Origin: Arachis hypogaea
Lineage: Eukaryota; Streptophyta; Magnoliopsida; Fabales; Fabaceae
Assembly (NCBI RefSeq): GCF_003086295.3
Contig: NC_092050.1
Coordinates: 146,512,699-146,576,698 of the forward strand
Direction of reading: 5' to 3'
DNA: 64,000 nt
A model generated the notes under the pieces. It was given only the letters and a program-made list of their open reading frames with translations, was not told the origin of the DNA and did no database searches. The position numbers and the translations under genes were made by a program. Below, piece by piece: positions 1-12,065 of this stretch; positions within the stretch are counted from its first letter, which is position 1, and the number at the start of each line of letters is the position of its first letter.

Positions 1-1311
1 TCTACTGAAATAGTCCAGAAAAAAAAAGAAAAGAATTACATTAATTACACCAGAAATTATATCTCTGGCATGCTGCTATTACATATTTTCACCATCTTTA
101 TCTTCATCCTTTTTTCATTTTGTGGTGGTATGTACTGGGTGAGGTACTAATGAATATTCCAAAACTATCTGACGATAAAAATTTTGAGAGTGGAATTCTA
201 ACTATAAAAGTGTATTGAGTAGTTTTGTCAAATTAATCAAAATATTTGATGAGTATCAAATTATTTTATATCTTTTGACTTTTACTTCTAGAATTGTAAA
301 AATATTCAAATCTTTTATAATAAAAAAATGATAATTTACTCTCATGGACATAAATGTATTTTGCATTTGGGCAAAAGCAACATAAGTGTCATATGAGTTT
401 TATTTAGAGACTAATTCTCCACAAATCTGAGTCTTATTTAAAAATTTGTCGCTAGTCAATGAATTGTTGTGTTGTATATACAAGTCTACATTCAAACTCT
501 TAATATTTACTTAAGTTGACGAGTAAACTAACTACTCAACCAACCCAAGTTAGTTAAAGTAAATGATATCATCAATTATGGAAGCTGCAATATCACTCTT
601 CTTTTTTTTTTCTTTTGGTCATTATACCCTAACATACACCAATCATGCGAAGTGTATACTAAAATCAACGACTAGTGTAAAATATACATTGAAATACAAA
701 ATACACATTAAAAATAAATTAAAATACATATGTATTTATATAGAAATATATAATGACTAATTTTAATGATTGATTTTAAGGTACAAATAATATTTTTGAA
801 TATACACACCCCGTTTTTCCTTCCCCATGAGTTCTTTATAATCACTGCTAGTCGTTGCTAGATTTTAAACCTTGATGCACTTTCTTTCTAGCAAGGCATA
901 TGCCAGGCCTTGCAGTGCCAATATCAGTCTTCTTTTTTTTTTTTCGGACAGTAATATCAGTCTTCTAAGTATCATGGATAAAGTATATAACTGAGAATTG
1001 GGCCTATAGGCTCTGAAGAAGAATATTGTTTTGGATATGACTCAACGATTTATTTCGGGTATCTTTGTGTCATAGCCCAAAATATAAGCAAATTGGAAGT
1101 CCGGTCTCTTTTCCTAACTCTTTCCTTAAGTTGGGTTTTGTAGAAAAGGGTAAAATGGGTTTTAAAAAAAAAACAATTTTGTCCCTTCGGGGACATCCGA
1201 TAAAAAGAAAAGCTCTTTTTAACTTGAGATAAAAAACTTAAACAAGACATCTAAGTATCTAACTCAAAATTAAAATTATGTGGTCCAGACTGCAGAATCA
1301 AACTTTAAAGG
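1..1311. other. AT-rich intergenic sequence without a recognisable gene
   Basis: The sequence is AT-rich, with poly-A and poly-T runs and only short ORFs of low-complexity composition. I found no domain, splice structure, RNA gene or clear element boundary in it. Confidence 0.6.
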
Positions 1312-1321
1312 CGGCGTGTTG

Positions 1322-1484
1322 CTAATGAACCATAGCTCACACGACATTCCGCCCCCTCCCCATCTCAAAGGTCTCGGGTTCGAGTCCTACCAGCTACAAC
1401 CGAAAAGAAAAAATTGGTAAGTATATGAGGAGTGTGTCAGTGTGTATTGTGTACCTAGGATTGTGAGTTGAAAAAAAAAAAAAA
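1322..1484 (+). mobile_element. tRNA-derived SINE
   Basis: A short element carries an RNA polymerase III promoter layout. A box A-like TAGCTCACACGA begins near 1333 and a good box B, GGTTCGAGTCC, lies at 1377-1387. It ends in a 14-base poly-A tail (1471-1484). The flanks CGGCGTGTTG (1312-1321) and CGGTGTGTTTG (1485-1495) look like a slightly diverged target duplication. A tRNA-related head, short body, A-tail and flanking duplication define a SINE. It has no coding capacity and would depend on LINE enzymes. The family assignment is not made. Confidence 0.75.
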
Positions 1485-2190
1485 CGGTGTGTTTGAAGTA
1501 GATTTCATACCCTAAAGCTTAAGGTCTAAACCCTTAAATCACCAAGAGGTCAATATTGCTTATAAAAGAGTGGCAATATTGCGGTTATTGCCTCTTGAAG
1601 CAGCCACGCTAAGGATCAATTTGCGGATAAAGATTCCTTTTCAGTATAAATATGTAATGTATGATAAAAAATTAAATAAAATAAAAACACCCTTCCTTTT
1701 TGTTTTTCTTTACGAACTCTTGTATTTTGAAGAAAATAATTTAGCTTAGGCACAGAAGATGTGCAGTTTATCCACTTTTACTATTAAAGTAAACAGTGTT
1801 AATTTTGATTCAAGATTTGTAAAATACTCATGATGCTTATTAACTCACCAATGTAGGATTTTTCAAAGGAGCTACCAAGATTCAAGCAATTACTACCTTC
1901 ACGTCCATGAAACCAAAAAATCCTTGTCCACTACTTTCGAGTTTTGAACCCATTTACTTCAATGGTCCTCCTTTTCCAACTATAAATGTTATTGCTATCA
2001 TAGCTAAGCTACCTACTCTTGCATATCAAGGAGTCGCATGAGAAAATTCAGTGCACCATGCGTATAAAACAATACGGAAAATTTTCAAGGAATAAATTTT
2101 TAAAAAATCTTTATTAACTAAATCCTACCTAATTTGGTCAAAATCTTGGAATTCCATCTGATTTTACTGCTATACTTCTCGTTTTCCTTT

Positions 2191-2223
2191 ATTATTATTA
2201 TTAGTAGTAGTAGTAGTAGTAGT
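2191..2223. repeat. Compound (TTA)n/(TAG)n microsatellite
   Basis: About four TTA units are followed directly by about seven TAG units. Confidence 0.9.
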
Positions 2224-2231
2224 GTTTTTTA

Positions 2232-2852
2232 GTAGTTAAACTTTTATAATTAATAGAAAACTTTTTAGCAAAAAGTAGTTAAGTTTACTTTGATTAATTT
2301 CAAAATTAGCAAATTTTATTAACATTTAATTAATTAACATTATTTAATATTTTAAAATTATATTTTAAAAAATGATATAATTAATTTAAATAATAATACA
2401 CTAAACTCAATATAAATATTGAAAACTAAATATGAGGTTAAAATATTCATTAAAATTTAAATTTTTTAGGTTGATTTAGAAAATAAATTAAAATTTTGTG
2501 TTTTTATTTTTTACTTCAATGATGGTTGTGCATGTAAAATGCACTTTTGTTTAGTTATTTCTTTTATCAACTTATTTTTTTTTTTCAAAAATAAACAGAT
2601 TGATTCAATTGAAACCATAGATGTTTATATTATAATTTTTATTTTAACCTCATATTTAGTTTTAATATTAATAATATTCATGTTGAATTTAGTATTTATT
2701 AGTTTAAATTAAGTATTTAATTCTAATCTATAGTTGTATATATTTAAATAATATTAAATAATAACTATTAAGAAAGTTTGTCAAACTTAAAATTAATTAT
2801 AAAGTACTTTTATTAAAAGCTTTACTAATAATTATAAATTTTAAAGTTTAAC

Positions 2853-2855
<3 letters not shown>
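2232..2855. repeat. Degenerate inverted repeat, probable foldback/MITE relic
   Basis: The stretch around 2232-2430 reappears as an imperfect reverse complement around 2630-2855; for example AAACTAAATATGAGGTTAAA on the left matches TTTAACCTCATATTTAGTTT on the right. The arms are very AT-rich and no coding sequence lies between them. No target duplication was found, so the element class is open. Confidence 0.5.

Positions 2856-2916
<61 letters not shown>
2853..2916. repeat. (TAA)n microsatellite
   Basis: About 21 uninterrupted TAA units abut the right arm of the preceding inverted repeat. Confidence 0.97.
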
Positions 2917-2918
<2 letters not shown>

Positions 2919-3945
2919 CAAATGCAAAACAAAAAGCAAAAAGAAACTGTAAAATCGAGTAGAGCTCCCAAAGATTATTTTTGAAAAATTTCCAAAACAT
3001 TACCCAAAATAAAGAAGAAAAAAAACTTATGATCTGACTCATGTTTTAAAACCTTTTCTAACTTCTTTTTCAGGCATATTCTACCTATTTTCATTCTTTC
3101 ATCATTTCATATTATCTTAACGCACCCCAAACCAATCTTTTCATATACTAGCTAGCATGAACAATATAGAAAGGGTAGACTAATAGCATATTAGCCAACA
3201 AACTTTTGCTAATAGCATCTAAATGGATAGGGAGAACAAGAAATCTTCCCGTGAGCAAATAGTTTTAGTCAAATAGACTTTTAATTTTTTTTAAATGGTG
3301 TTGTCAAATATAAGTTTTTATTCTATAATATTTCTTTTGTCTTATAAAATGTTTGATGAAAAACCACATTTGATAATACTAATTTGTTGACGAGGTTCAA
3401 GATTTGAATATTCAATATTATAAACACAGTAATACTTTACTAGCTAGTATAGTGAACAATTTGTACATCTATTGTGGGTTACCGGTTAATTAACTACTCA
3501 AACTAGGGTTTGCTGAGTGAGTTTAAAAAAAAATTTTTTAATTTTTTTTTAAAAAATCTTATAAAAAAATAAAATTAATTTTATGTTTAAATATTTTTTG
3601 TTTTTTTAATTCTTTATTTTTATTATTAAAAATTTATTAAATACACTAAAAAATAACATTTTTTTATTAAGAAATATCTTCTTCTATTCTTAATGACATC
3701 CAAACAAATTAAAGTTTTACATTTTTGTTTATGAAAGGCTTTTAAAAAAGAATGCTCCATCCATTACAAGGGCAAAAGATTCGATGGTCTCAGAATGTTG
3801 GACCATTAAATGGTCCCATAATAAAACATGTTTTTTAAGTTTTTTAATAATTGCTAAATAGTTCTTATTTAATTTTAATTATAATTTAGTCTTTTATATA
3901 TTATTTAATTATAAAATTTATTTTTTATTTTATAAATTATTTTTT

Positions 3946-4111
3946 GAGAAATGCTAGGGGTCAGCAATTTTTGAGATTTATAGCCATCAAATAGCCATCA
4001 ATGAGGCTTTTAATAGTGTGAGATTAGTATGACATTTCATCCAATGGCTCACTTCTTTGCTGGTTACATACCGGCCATAATTTGATAAAGTTGCTGGCCC
4101 TAGAATTTTCC
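3946..4111. mobile_element. Mutator-type MITE with a 9-bp TSD
   Basis: The 166-bp element has terminal inverted repeats (GAGAAATGCTAGGG at the left, CCCTAGAATTTTCC at the right). It is flanked by a perfect 9-bp duplication, TTATTTTTT, at 3937-3945 and 4112-4120. The other arm of the surrounding inverted repeat lacks it, so it is a later insertion into the left arm. A 9-bp duplication is the Mutator signature. It is non-coding. Confidence 0.8.
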
Positions 4112-4834
4112 TTATTTTTTTATCATTTATCTATCATGTTTATTGAGAATAAAAAACTAAAACAATAATAAATTAGATCTTCCATTAATAGTAATAAATA
4201 TTTTACAATCTTAATCGATTATAATTTTATCATTGATCCAATTACATACGTATTGGGTTGGAAAAATCGTTTTTGTTAAAAATTCAATTGATTGGATGCA
4301 CAAACCAATCGATTGAATTTTGCAAGGCATGTAAGATTTTTCTTATTCAATCGATTGGTCATATTACCCAATCGATTGAAATCATCAAAGCAATATGGGT
4401 TTAGTTAATTCAATCGATTGGTTCTGTTACCCCTCAGTAAATTATTATTTTCGAAAACCCCATTTTTAAATTTAATTCCCCAAATATGAGTTTTTTTTTA
4501 TGCAAAATAAGTTCGTCGCACTATAATTTTTATAGAGTTTGCCTAACCCCGACGAACTTCACTTCAAATTCTAAAAAAAATGGCTAACTCAAGTTCTTAA
4601 ACTTTACAATAGACAATGACAACCATTATCATCGTTTCCAGAGTACATAGGAGTACACAAAAATATTGAAAAAATAATAGTTTTTTTTTAATTTATAATG
4701 AGAAAAAATCCTGGTTAAATATGCCTTGTTTCCGTGTATATGTGTATTTCTGGAAACGATGATAATGGTTGTCATTAGTGTTGAAAAAGCCATGCTTGTT
4801 ATCGGTGTATTTTTGTGTACTCCTATGTACTCTT

Positions 4835-5222
4835 GGGTAGCGTTTGTTTTGAGGTACTGAGACAGAAACTGAAAGACTGAGACTCAGTATCGTGTTTGTT
4901 AGTTTAGAGACTGGTACTAAAATTTCTGTCTCTGTCTCTCAAATTTCAGCAGTACCTCAAAAAAGTAGGGACACAGGGGACTAAAATTTTTAGAGATGGA
5001 GACTGAAATTTTAATAACATTTTATACCTAAAATACTTTCATTTCAATTAATTAATTCTAAATTTACTCTTTGTACAAATTAAATTAGAGTTTCATTCTT
5101 GTTTCAATTCCTCTCTCTCATTTTGCACCAAACAGAATACTGAGATTTATTTCAATCCCTGTCTCTTAGTCTTTGTCTCTCAGTCTCAGTCTTTCCGTCT
5201 CTGTCTCTCCACCAAACGCTAC
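4835..5222. mobile_element. Non-coding TIR element (GTAGCGTTTG...CAAACGCTAC)
   Basis: The stretch begins with GGGTAGCGTTTG and ends with CAAACGCTAC, and both ends carry runs of GAGACAGAGACTGA-type sequence in opposite orientation. It sits in the centre of the larger inverted repeat. The target duplication could not be fixed, so I do not choose between hAT and PIF/Harbinger. Confidence 0.6.
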
Positions 5223-6714
5223 TTTGTAGACGATAATAATGGCTTAAAAATTTGAGTTTTGTTGGTTTTGAAAAAAATTCGAGTGAAATTCATCGGGGTT
5301 ATAGAGTTCGGGAGGTCAGACGAACTCTATAAAAAAAATATAGAGTGCGGCTAATTCGCTCTAAATAAAAAAAAATCGTATTTGAAAAATGGAATTTTGG
5401 AAAATGATATTTTTTTAAATGATAAGTAAAAATGATTTTAGTGTTATAGGAAGTGTATTGGAATTTTTTTCATTGGTAAAATTTGAAGATGTCAGGTATA
5501 TATTTACGGACATTGAGATGGATGAATAATACTGTAAGGACGATGACATTAACCAACAAGAAGAGTTAATATGTGACCAAGATATGATGGATAAATAATA
5601 TGAATTTGAACAAGATTTTGGAGATGAATTTATTGAGGGAATAGCAAAACCAATCGATTGAATTAACTAAATCAGATTGTTTTGATGATTTCAATCTATT
5701 GGTAATATGACCAATAGATTGAATAAGAAAAATCCCGCATGCCCTGCAAAATTCAATCAATTGAAGTTTGGGAAGACTGAATTTCAATCTATTCGGTAAT
5801 ATAAGCAATCAATTGAATTTTAAAAAACCAACATTTTAGTCATCGTTCAATCGATTGGGTAATATAACCAATAGATTGATTTTTGCGAAAACCATGCTGC
5901 CTTGCAATTTTCAATCGATTGTTTTGTGATAACCAGTCTAATCGATTGAGTTATGCGAAACCTGAAATTCAATCGATTGTTTTGATAATCCAATCGATTG
6001 ATTTTCAAAGAAACACGATCTCAGGACGAACGTCACGAATGAAATATAAACTTTTAATTAATTGGAATGGCCAAAAAATTTATTACGATGAATAGAAGAT
6101 CTAATTCGTTATTGTTTTTTATTTTGATTATTAATAAACATAATAGATGAATGATAAAATAATAATTTATAAAATAAAAAATATTTTTTATAATTAAATA
6201 AAATATATGAGATTAATTTGTAATTAAAATTAGAAAAGAATTATTTAGCAGTTATTAAACATATTTTATTATGAAACTATTGAATGGTCGAAACGTTCTG
6301 AAACCATCAAATCCAGTACAAACGCGGCACAGAAATTAATCGGCATTGAGAATAGATTATTTGAGATTTTTTCTTTCCTTCAAGATATTTTGTTACTTAG
6401 TACTTAAAACTTAAAAGCCAGGCCACATACCTAGATGACACATTCTTTTCACGAAAAAAAACTTAAAAATCTTAATTCATCTTTTTAATTATTTTTCATA
6501 ATTTTTAAATAAAAATGTTAATTATTTATATTTTATATTTTAAAATTTTAATTCTTTTAAATATTTAAAAAAAAAAAAATTAAAACTTCCAAACATTACT
6601 CTATTTTTGCTCCCTCAATTAATTGCATTGATTCCACAATTCTTATCAGAATTAGAAAACCACAATCCTTCCAAGCTATTTAGAATAAAGTGATCACTAA
6701 ATATTGTTGGCAGC

Positions 6715-7399
6715 TAGAGATGTACATGGTTCGATTCGATTCGAAGATCTGATCCGACCTCGAACACTTTAAGGGCTAATTTAGTATGATTTTATTGGGT
6801 CTAGAATCGGGTAAAAGTATTAAAAATAGACCCGGTCATTATTTCGGATTGGGTCCAGGTCATAGTACGGGTCACCCGAACTTGGCCTGATAGTCCGATC
6901 ATCATACACAATTAATATTTTGTGTTATTAGTGATGGATGATGACTATTCTTATGTGAAATTTAAATATTGTAAATCTTAATATTTTATGTTATTAGTCA
7001 TTATAAGATTATAAGTTAATGTTTTATATTTAAAATGCATAAGACTTTAGACTAATGCATAATATTGTGTTATTTGTATTGATTTAGATATTTGGTGTTA
7101 TTAGACAATATTAATATTAATTATAATTATGTTTTAATTTTAGAGAAGAATTGGTTCTTGTTATATTTTTTTAAGTGAATTTTACTATGTGAATTGTGAA
7201 ATAATAGTTAGAGATTATGTGATTCTTATATGCTAAAGACCCGGTTTTTATTTGATTTTTACCCGATTTTCACCCAGCTCAAATGTGCGTAAATTTTATC
7301 GGGTCTAGAATCGAATTAAGATCTAAAAATTAGACCCAATCTATATTTCAGGTCGAATTTGAGTCAAGCCAAACCCGACCCAGCCCATGTAAACCCCTA
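6715..7399. mobile_element. hAT-type non-autonomous element
   Basis: Terminal inverted repeats TAGAGATGTACATGG (left) and CCATGTAAACCCCTA (right) bound 685 bp. The flanks TTGGCAGC (6707-6714) and GTGGCAGC (7400-7407) agree at seven of eight positions, which fits the 8-bp hAT duplication. CCCGACCC-like and GGGTC-rich sub-terminal repeats occur at both ends. There is no transposase. Confidence 0.7.
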
Positions 7400-7737
7400 G
7401 TGGCAGCTATATATTTACGACCATCTCTACTTGACTTAGGATTGATTCATTTCAAACGCACCATCTTATAATATTAATGAAAATGTACACTATCTTGGCC
7501 TCAGGAGTACCGAGTAATTTCCGGTTAAGACGACAAAATATTTTCTCTTATCAGAACAAGTTTCTTGTTTAGTTAGTTTGCTTAATAAACTCGAAGACTA
7601 TAATCATTTGTACCTAGAAAATAAGGCTAAGATAATTATTTACATATAAACAAATATTTCCTCTATAAAATTGACTACTTTTAATGCATTAATAATTTCA
7701 AACGTTAAAATCTTTTCATATTTTTGTGAAAAACATA

Positions 7738-8106
7738 AATTATTATTTTGGTTCTTAATATTTAAAGTAAATCTTATTTTAATTTTTAAGGTTTTGATTA
7801 TTTTATTTTTATTTCAAAACGTTTAAAATAACATCAATATTATGATAATTAAATAATTAATCCACCGTCAAATTCTTTACTAATATGTAACAAAAGTAAT
7901 ATATTATTAATAATATTTTTATTAAAATTATATTTATTTAATTTCTTATCGTATCTTCACATTTTCAACAAGTTTAATTTTTTTTATATTTATTAAAATA
8001 TTAATATTATTTTAAATATTTTAAAATAAAAATAAAATAATTAAAATATTAAAAACTAAAATAAAATTTACTCTAAACATTCAAGACAAAAATTACTTTA
8101 CCTTGT
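7738..8106. repeat. AT-rich inverted repeat, probable MITE
   Basis: TTGGTTCTTAATATTTAAAG at the left edge is mirrored near 8085 by the reverse complement of a very similar stretch. The arms of roughly 130 bp flank an AT-rich centre. Boundaries are approximate and no duplication was identified. Confidence 0.45.
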
Positions 8107-8378
8107 GAAAATATCTTAGCTACTAAGTTTTTTGGATGATATTTAACAAAATCTAGAAAAAGAAAATTAGTACTATTGGATAAAAAACTATTTTTCTTCT
8201 CAACTACCAACTCCAACATTAATTAAACAAAACTAGTTAATGCATTTAACTACCACCAGCAGTGATTTATTTGTGCATAGGAAAAATAAATTCCAGCTAT
8301 TTTTTATATACCATTTATTATTTTAGTTATTTTTACGTGAGTAATTATCATATAATAAATAGTGTGATCTTAATGTTA

Positions 8379-8388
8379 ATATAAATAT
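8379..8388 (+). promoter_or_regulatory. Possible TATA box of the aspartic protease gene
   Basis: A TATAAATATA-like stretch lies about 260 bp upstream of the start codon. It is followed by a CT-rich leader (TCTCACTCACTC region near 8565), common in plant 5' UTRs. AT-rich surroundings make chance matches frequent, so this is tentative. Confidence 0.3.
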
Positions 8389-8645
8389 ACCATGAATACG
8401 TCTTTACCATAGCAATTTGGCAATAGAAACAAAATTTGCAATTTGCGTTCTACGATGCCGAAATAGTTGCATTCCCGAACCCCGTTCTAACTTTACCTTT
8501 TTCATCATAGAGAATTACCCTCGTTCAACAACCAAGTTCGCTCTCGCTTTCACTCTCTATCTCTCACTCACTCTTTTGAAACCCATAAATCCAAGCACTT
8601 CACTCCCAAACTCACAACACCACACCCCCCAAACTAAAAAGAAAA

Positions 8646-10234
8646 ATGGCTTTGAATCTGAAGCCATCGTTTCTTCTACTCACTTTAGCATTTTCCCTCA
8701 CCATTTTTTCTTTTGTTCCTACTCCTACTTGTTCACGCGCCCCACCTTCTGAATTCGCCACCACCGTTCTAGACCTCTCTGCTTCACTCCACCAAGCCCA
8801 ACAAGTCCTCTCCCTTAATCCTCAGCTTCTAGAAACTTCTCTTCAACAAGAACAAGAAGCACAAATCAACCCAACTTCCACTTCTTCGTCTTCATTCTCT
8901 GTTAATCTACACACTAGAGATTCACTCTTCAATGCCAAGCACAAAGACTACAAGTCCCTTGTCTTGGCCCGACTCGCCCGCGACTCAGCCCGAGTCGACG
9001 CGCTCAACCTCAAGCTCCACTTTGCCCTCAACAACATCTCCAAATCGGACCTTCACCCCACCCAAACAGAACTCCTACCCGAAGACCTATCCACTCCGGT
9101 GGCCTCCGGCACCAGCATGGGCTCCGGCGAGTACTTCACGCGTGTCGGCGTGGGCCAACCCTCAAAGCCTTTCTACATGGCACTCGACACTGGAAGCGAC
9201 GTTAACTGGCTTCAGTGCAAGCCCTGTTCTGACTGCTACCAACAATCCGACCCGGTTTTCGACCCGACATTATCATCTTCTTACAGCCCACTAACTTGCC
9301 AGGCCCAGCAGTGTCAGGCCTTAGACGTATCGGCTTGTCGCAACGGCAGGTGCTTATACCAAGTGAGTGGGTTTGAATAATCTTGTTTTTATGAGTAATA
9401 TTACTAAAAAGATATGAAAAAATGAAAGAAGCTGATTCAGATTCATTACAGGTTTCATATGGTGATGGCTCTTTTACTGTTGGTGAGTACATGACGGAAA
9501 CTGTTTCTTTTGGCAACTCCGGATCAGTGGCCAAGGTTGCAATGGGCTGCGGCCATGATAACGAGGGCCTGTTCGTGGCTGCTGCAGGCCTGATCGGGCT
9601 TGGAGGCGGGCCTTTGTCTCTAACTTCGCAGATCAAGGCAACGTCCTTCTCCTACTGCCTCGTGGACCGCGACTCGCCAAAGAGCTCCACGCTCGAGTTC
9701 AACTCGCCTCGACCCGCTGACTCGGTCACCGGAGCACTTCTTAGGAACCAGAAGCTCGACACCTTCTACTACGTCCAGCTCGCTGGAGTCAGCGTCGGCG
9801 GACACATGATCTCCGTTCCTCCGGAGACGTTTGCGGTGGGCCAGTCCGGAAGTGGAGGGATCATTGTGGACTGCGGAACCGCCGTGACTCGGCTCCAGAC
9901 TCAGGCCTACAACTCGGTTCGCGACGCGTTCAGAAGCATGACTCGGAACCTGCGTACCACGAACGGGTTCGCGATCTTCGACACGTGCTACGACTTGTCG
10001 TCTTTGCAGTCTGTGGATGTTCCAACGGTGTCGTTTCATTTCGGCGGAGGGAAGTCGTGGCTGTTGCCGGCGAAGAATTATTTGATTCCGGTCGACGAGT
10101 CGGGAACTTATTGCTTTGCTTTTGCCCCTACGACGTCGTCTATGTCTATCATGGGAAACATACAACAACAGGGGACACGTGTCAGCTTTGATCTCGCTCA
10201 CAATTTAGTGGGATTCTCACCGAACAAGTGCTAG
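8646..10234 (+). CDS. ASPG1: Aspartic protease, ASPG1-like (pepsin family A1), two exons
   Basis: Exon 1 (8646-9362) and exon 2 (9452-10234) join in phase 0 across an 89-bp GT-AG intron (9363-9451) to give 499 residues. Residues 1 to about 30 form a hydrophobic signal peptide, followed by a prosegment to about 150. The N-terminal lobe holds the first catalytic site DTGSD (181-185) and the flap YGDGS (242-246). The C-terminal lobe holds the second site as DCGTA (379-383), where most pepsins have DSG or DTG. Cys-rich pairs (CKPCSDC, 191-197) and a terminal Cys suit the plant atypical aspartic proteases. Length and the Cys variant match Arabidopsis ASPG1, a guard-cell protease linked to ABA and drought response; that role is family knowledge, not visible here. 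The protein should enter the secretory pathway. No disabling change was seen. The exons are GC-rich against AT-rich flanks. Confidence 0.93.
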
Positions 10235-11129
10235 ATTGGGCTTTTACATATATAACCCTAAATTTCTTGCAATATTATTATGTTATAAATTATTATTAAC
10301 TATTAAATTAAAATTATATAGTAGTATAAAATATAAATGTTGAGAAAGGGGAAATGTCGAAATGTGGATAGCTTTGGATTTTTATGATTATGGGCATTTT
10401 GTAGGGAAGGATATAAGTGTAACTATGGCCATGCCTCTTGGATTGTAGGGTTTGTTACTTATTTGTGGGTGGTGGAAGGGTCCCACCTAAATAAATTTGA
10501 GAGGAGGGTTGTGCCTGTGGGTTGGTGTGGGTCATAAATTAAGAGAGGGCATGTTTGGATCAAATTAAATCTCTTGGGAAAAAAGGGTCTGGAAATGTAT
10601 ACTCATCGGTGCCATGTGCTTGCAAATTTGTGCAAGCCATTTTCTTAAGATTGAAGTTAATGATATATGGTTAGTATAGTTGATGGATGATAGTAGATTC
10701 TTGTTATTATAGTTTGTCGTACTGATTATAAAGGATTTGCATGTATGCCACCTGGCTAACAACATGAAAATGATATGATATTAAACTTCACATGGCTCGT
10801 GAAAGAGATAAGACATAAGCTGGTATCTATTTGGTATTTTAGATGGAAGAAAATGATGGATGTTTGTCTCTTAATTCCTATTTAATTCTTCGTTGTTTAT
10901 TAGTCTTAGGTCTCTGCCTTTGCGTACGTGTGACAGAGTCTTATGTGTTTGTATTTAATAATGGTTTCTACTTTCCCAAAACTTGGTATTAGTAAAAAAA
11001 TTTAAATATTTTTATTTAATAAGTATAAAATATATAGATTAATAATTTAAATTTTATATTTTTAATAATTTTTTAATTTATAAATTTAATATATGTCTTT
11101 AGAAAATGGTATAAGATAGATAAATGTTA
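10235..11129. other. 3' flank of the protease gene, no further gene
   Basis: This probably includes the 3' UTR and terminator of the protease; no clean AATAAA signal close to the stop stands out. The remainder is AT-rich, without coding or repeat structure that I can name. Confidence 0.5.
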
Positions 11130-11975
11130 TATAGTGTAGTGTTTTTGTCTCCTTGGAGTAAGTTTAATGTTTAAATGGTCCTATTTAAGTTTCCAACGTT
11201 TTAAAATTGACTCAACGTTAGTTTTGTCATTAGGGATCTGTTAACAGGATTGATGACGGGATAAAATTGAGACGATTTTAAAACGTTAGAAACGTAAATA
11301 GAACGAAAACGTTGGAACAAAAACGATACATAAAAATAAATTTTAATTTTATCCTTCAATAATATTAATTTTTTACAATATGTAGTTATTTAATTATTTT
11401 TTAATCACATCGAAATAAATTACACTTAATCATATTATTTTCATTCTAAATAAATTTATTTTTTTATAATTTTACTTTTAAAGATTTTTACTCTTAAATA
11501 TTAAAGAATTTCGATACATTAGAGACAAAAGGTACAATTTATACTTTATTGTATATCTATAATTTTTTTTCTTTTTTGCAAGTTTATGTACTAGTCATTC
11601 TACAAACATTCCATGATGAGTAAAAATATTTAAAAGTAAAATTATAAAAAAAATAAATTTATTTAGAATAAAAGTAATGTGATTAAATTTAATTTACTTA
11701 GATGTGGTTAAAAAAATTTGAATAATTATGTACAGCAAAAAATTGATATTATTGAAGGATAAAATTACAATTTATTTTTATGTATCGTTTTTGTTCCTAA
11801 CGTTTTCGTCCTATTTAAGTCCCTAACGTTTCAAAATCGTCTCAATTTTGTCCTGCCATCAATTCTGTTTACAGATCCTAATGTTAGGACAACGTAACAT
11901 TGAGCCAGTTTTAAAACGTTAGGGACAATTTTAAAACTTATCCCAAAGTTGGAGACAAAAACGATATTTTACTCT
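11130..11975. mobile_element. Long-TIR non-autonomous element (Mutator-like?)
   Basis: Two arms of roughly 370 bp are reverse complements: TTTTTGTCTCC at the left against GGAGACAAAAACGAT at the right, then AACGTTTTAAAA-type and TCCTTCAATAAT-type segments inward. A loop of about 110 bp lies near 11510-11618. There is no ORF. Arm length suggests a Mutator-type element, but I could not define the duplication. Confidence 0.6.
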
Positions 11976-12065
11976 TTTATATAATATTAAGCAAATAAAG
12001 AATATAAAATCTATGATTTCTTTTTTTATATTTCATTTTAAATCATTGTTAAAACAACAATGCTA

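Larger units (their letters stand above)
3778..6313. mobile_element. Long-arm inverted-repeat (foldback) element rich in CAATCGATTG
   Basis: The left arm, from GATTCGATGGTCTCAGAA at 3778, returns as reverse complement ending near 6313. The two arms track each other inward for several hundred bases, through the CAATCGATTG-rich zones (about 4265-4430 and 5645-6005) and the AAGTTCGTCG-type segments near 4510 and 5300. Two smaller elements (3946-4111 and 4835-5222) interrupt it. No transposase ORF is visible and I found no convincing target duplication. A non-autonomous Mutator-like or foldback element is the likely class, by inference from arm length. Confidence 0.65.

Noticed and set aside
563..760. 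Short ORF MISSIMEAAISLFFFF
   Set aside because: It has low-complexity AT-driven composition with no domain, in a region without other gene signals.
3769..6322. A 9-bp target duplication for the long inverted repeat
   Set aside because: The flanks AGGGCAAAA and CAGTACAAA do not match, so I did not claim a Mutator duplication.
9202..9636. 144-codon minus-strand ORF across the protease intron
   Set aside because: It overlaps both protease exons and the intron in antisense and resembles no protein.
9620..10201. 193-codon minus-strand ORF
   Set aside because: It is antisense to protease exon 2 and arises from the GC-rich coding strand; it has no recognisable domain.
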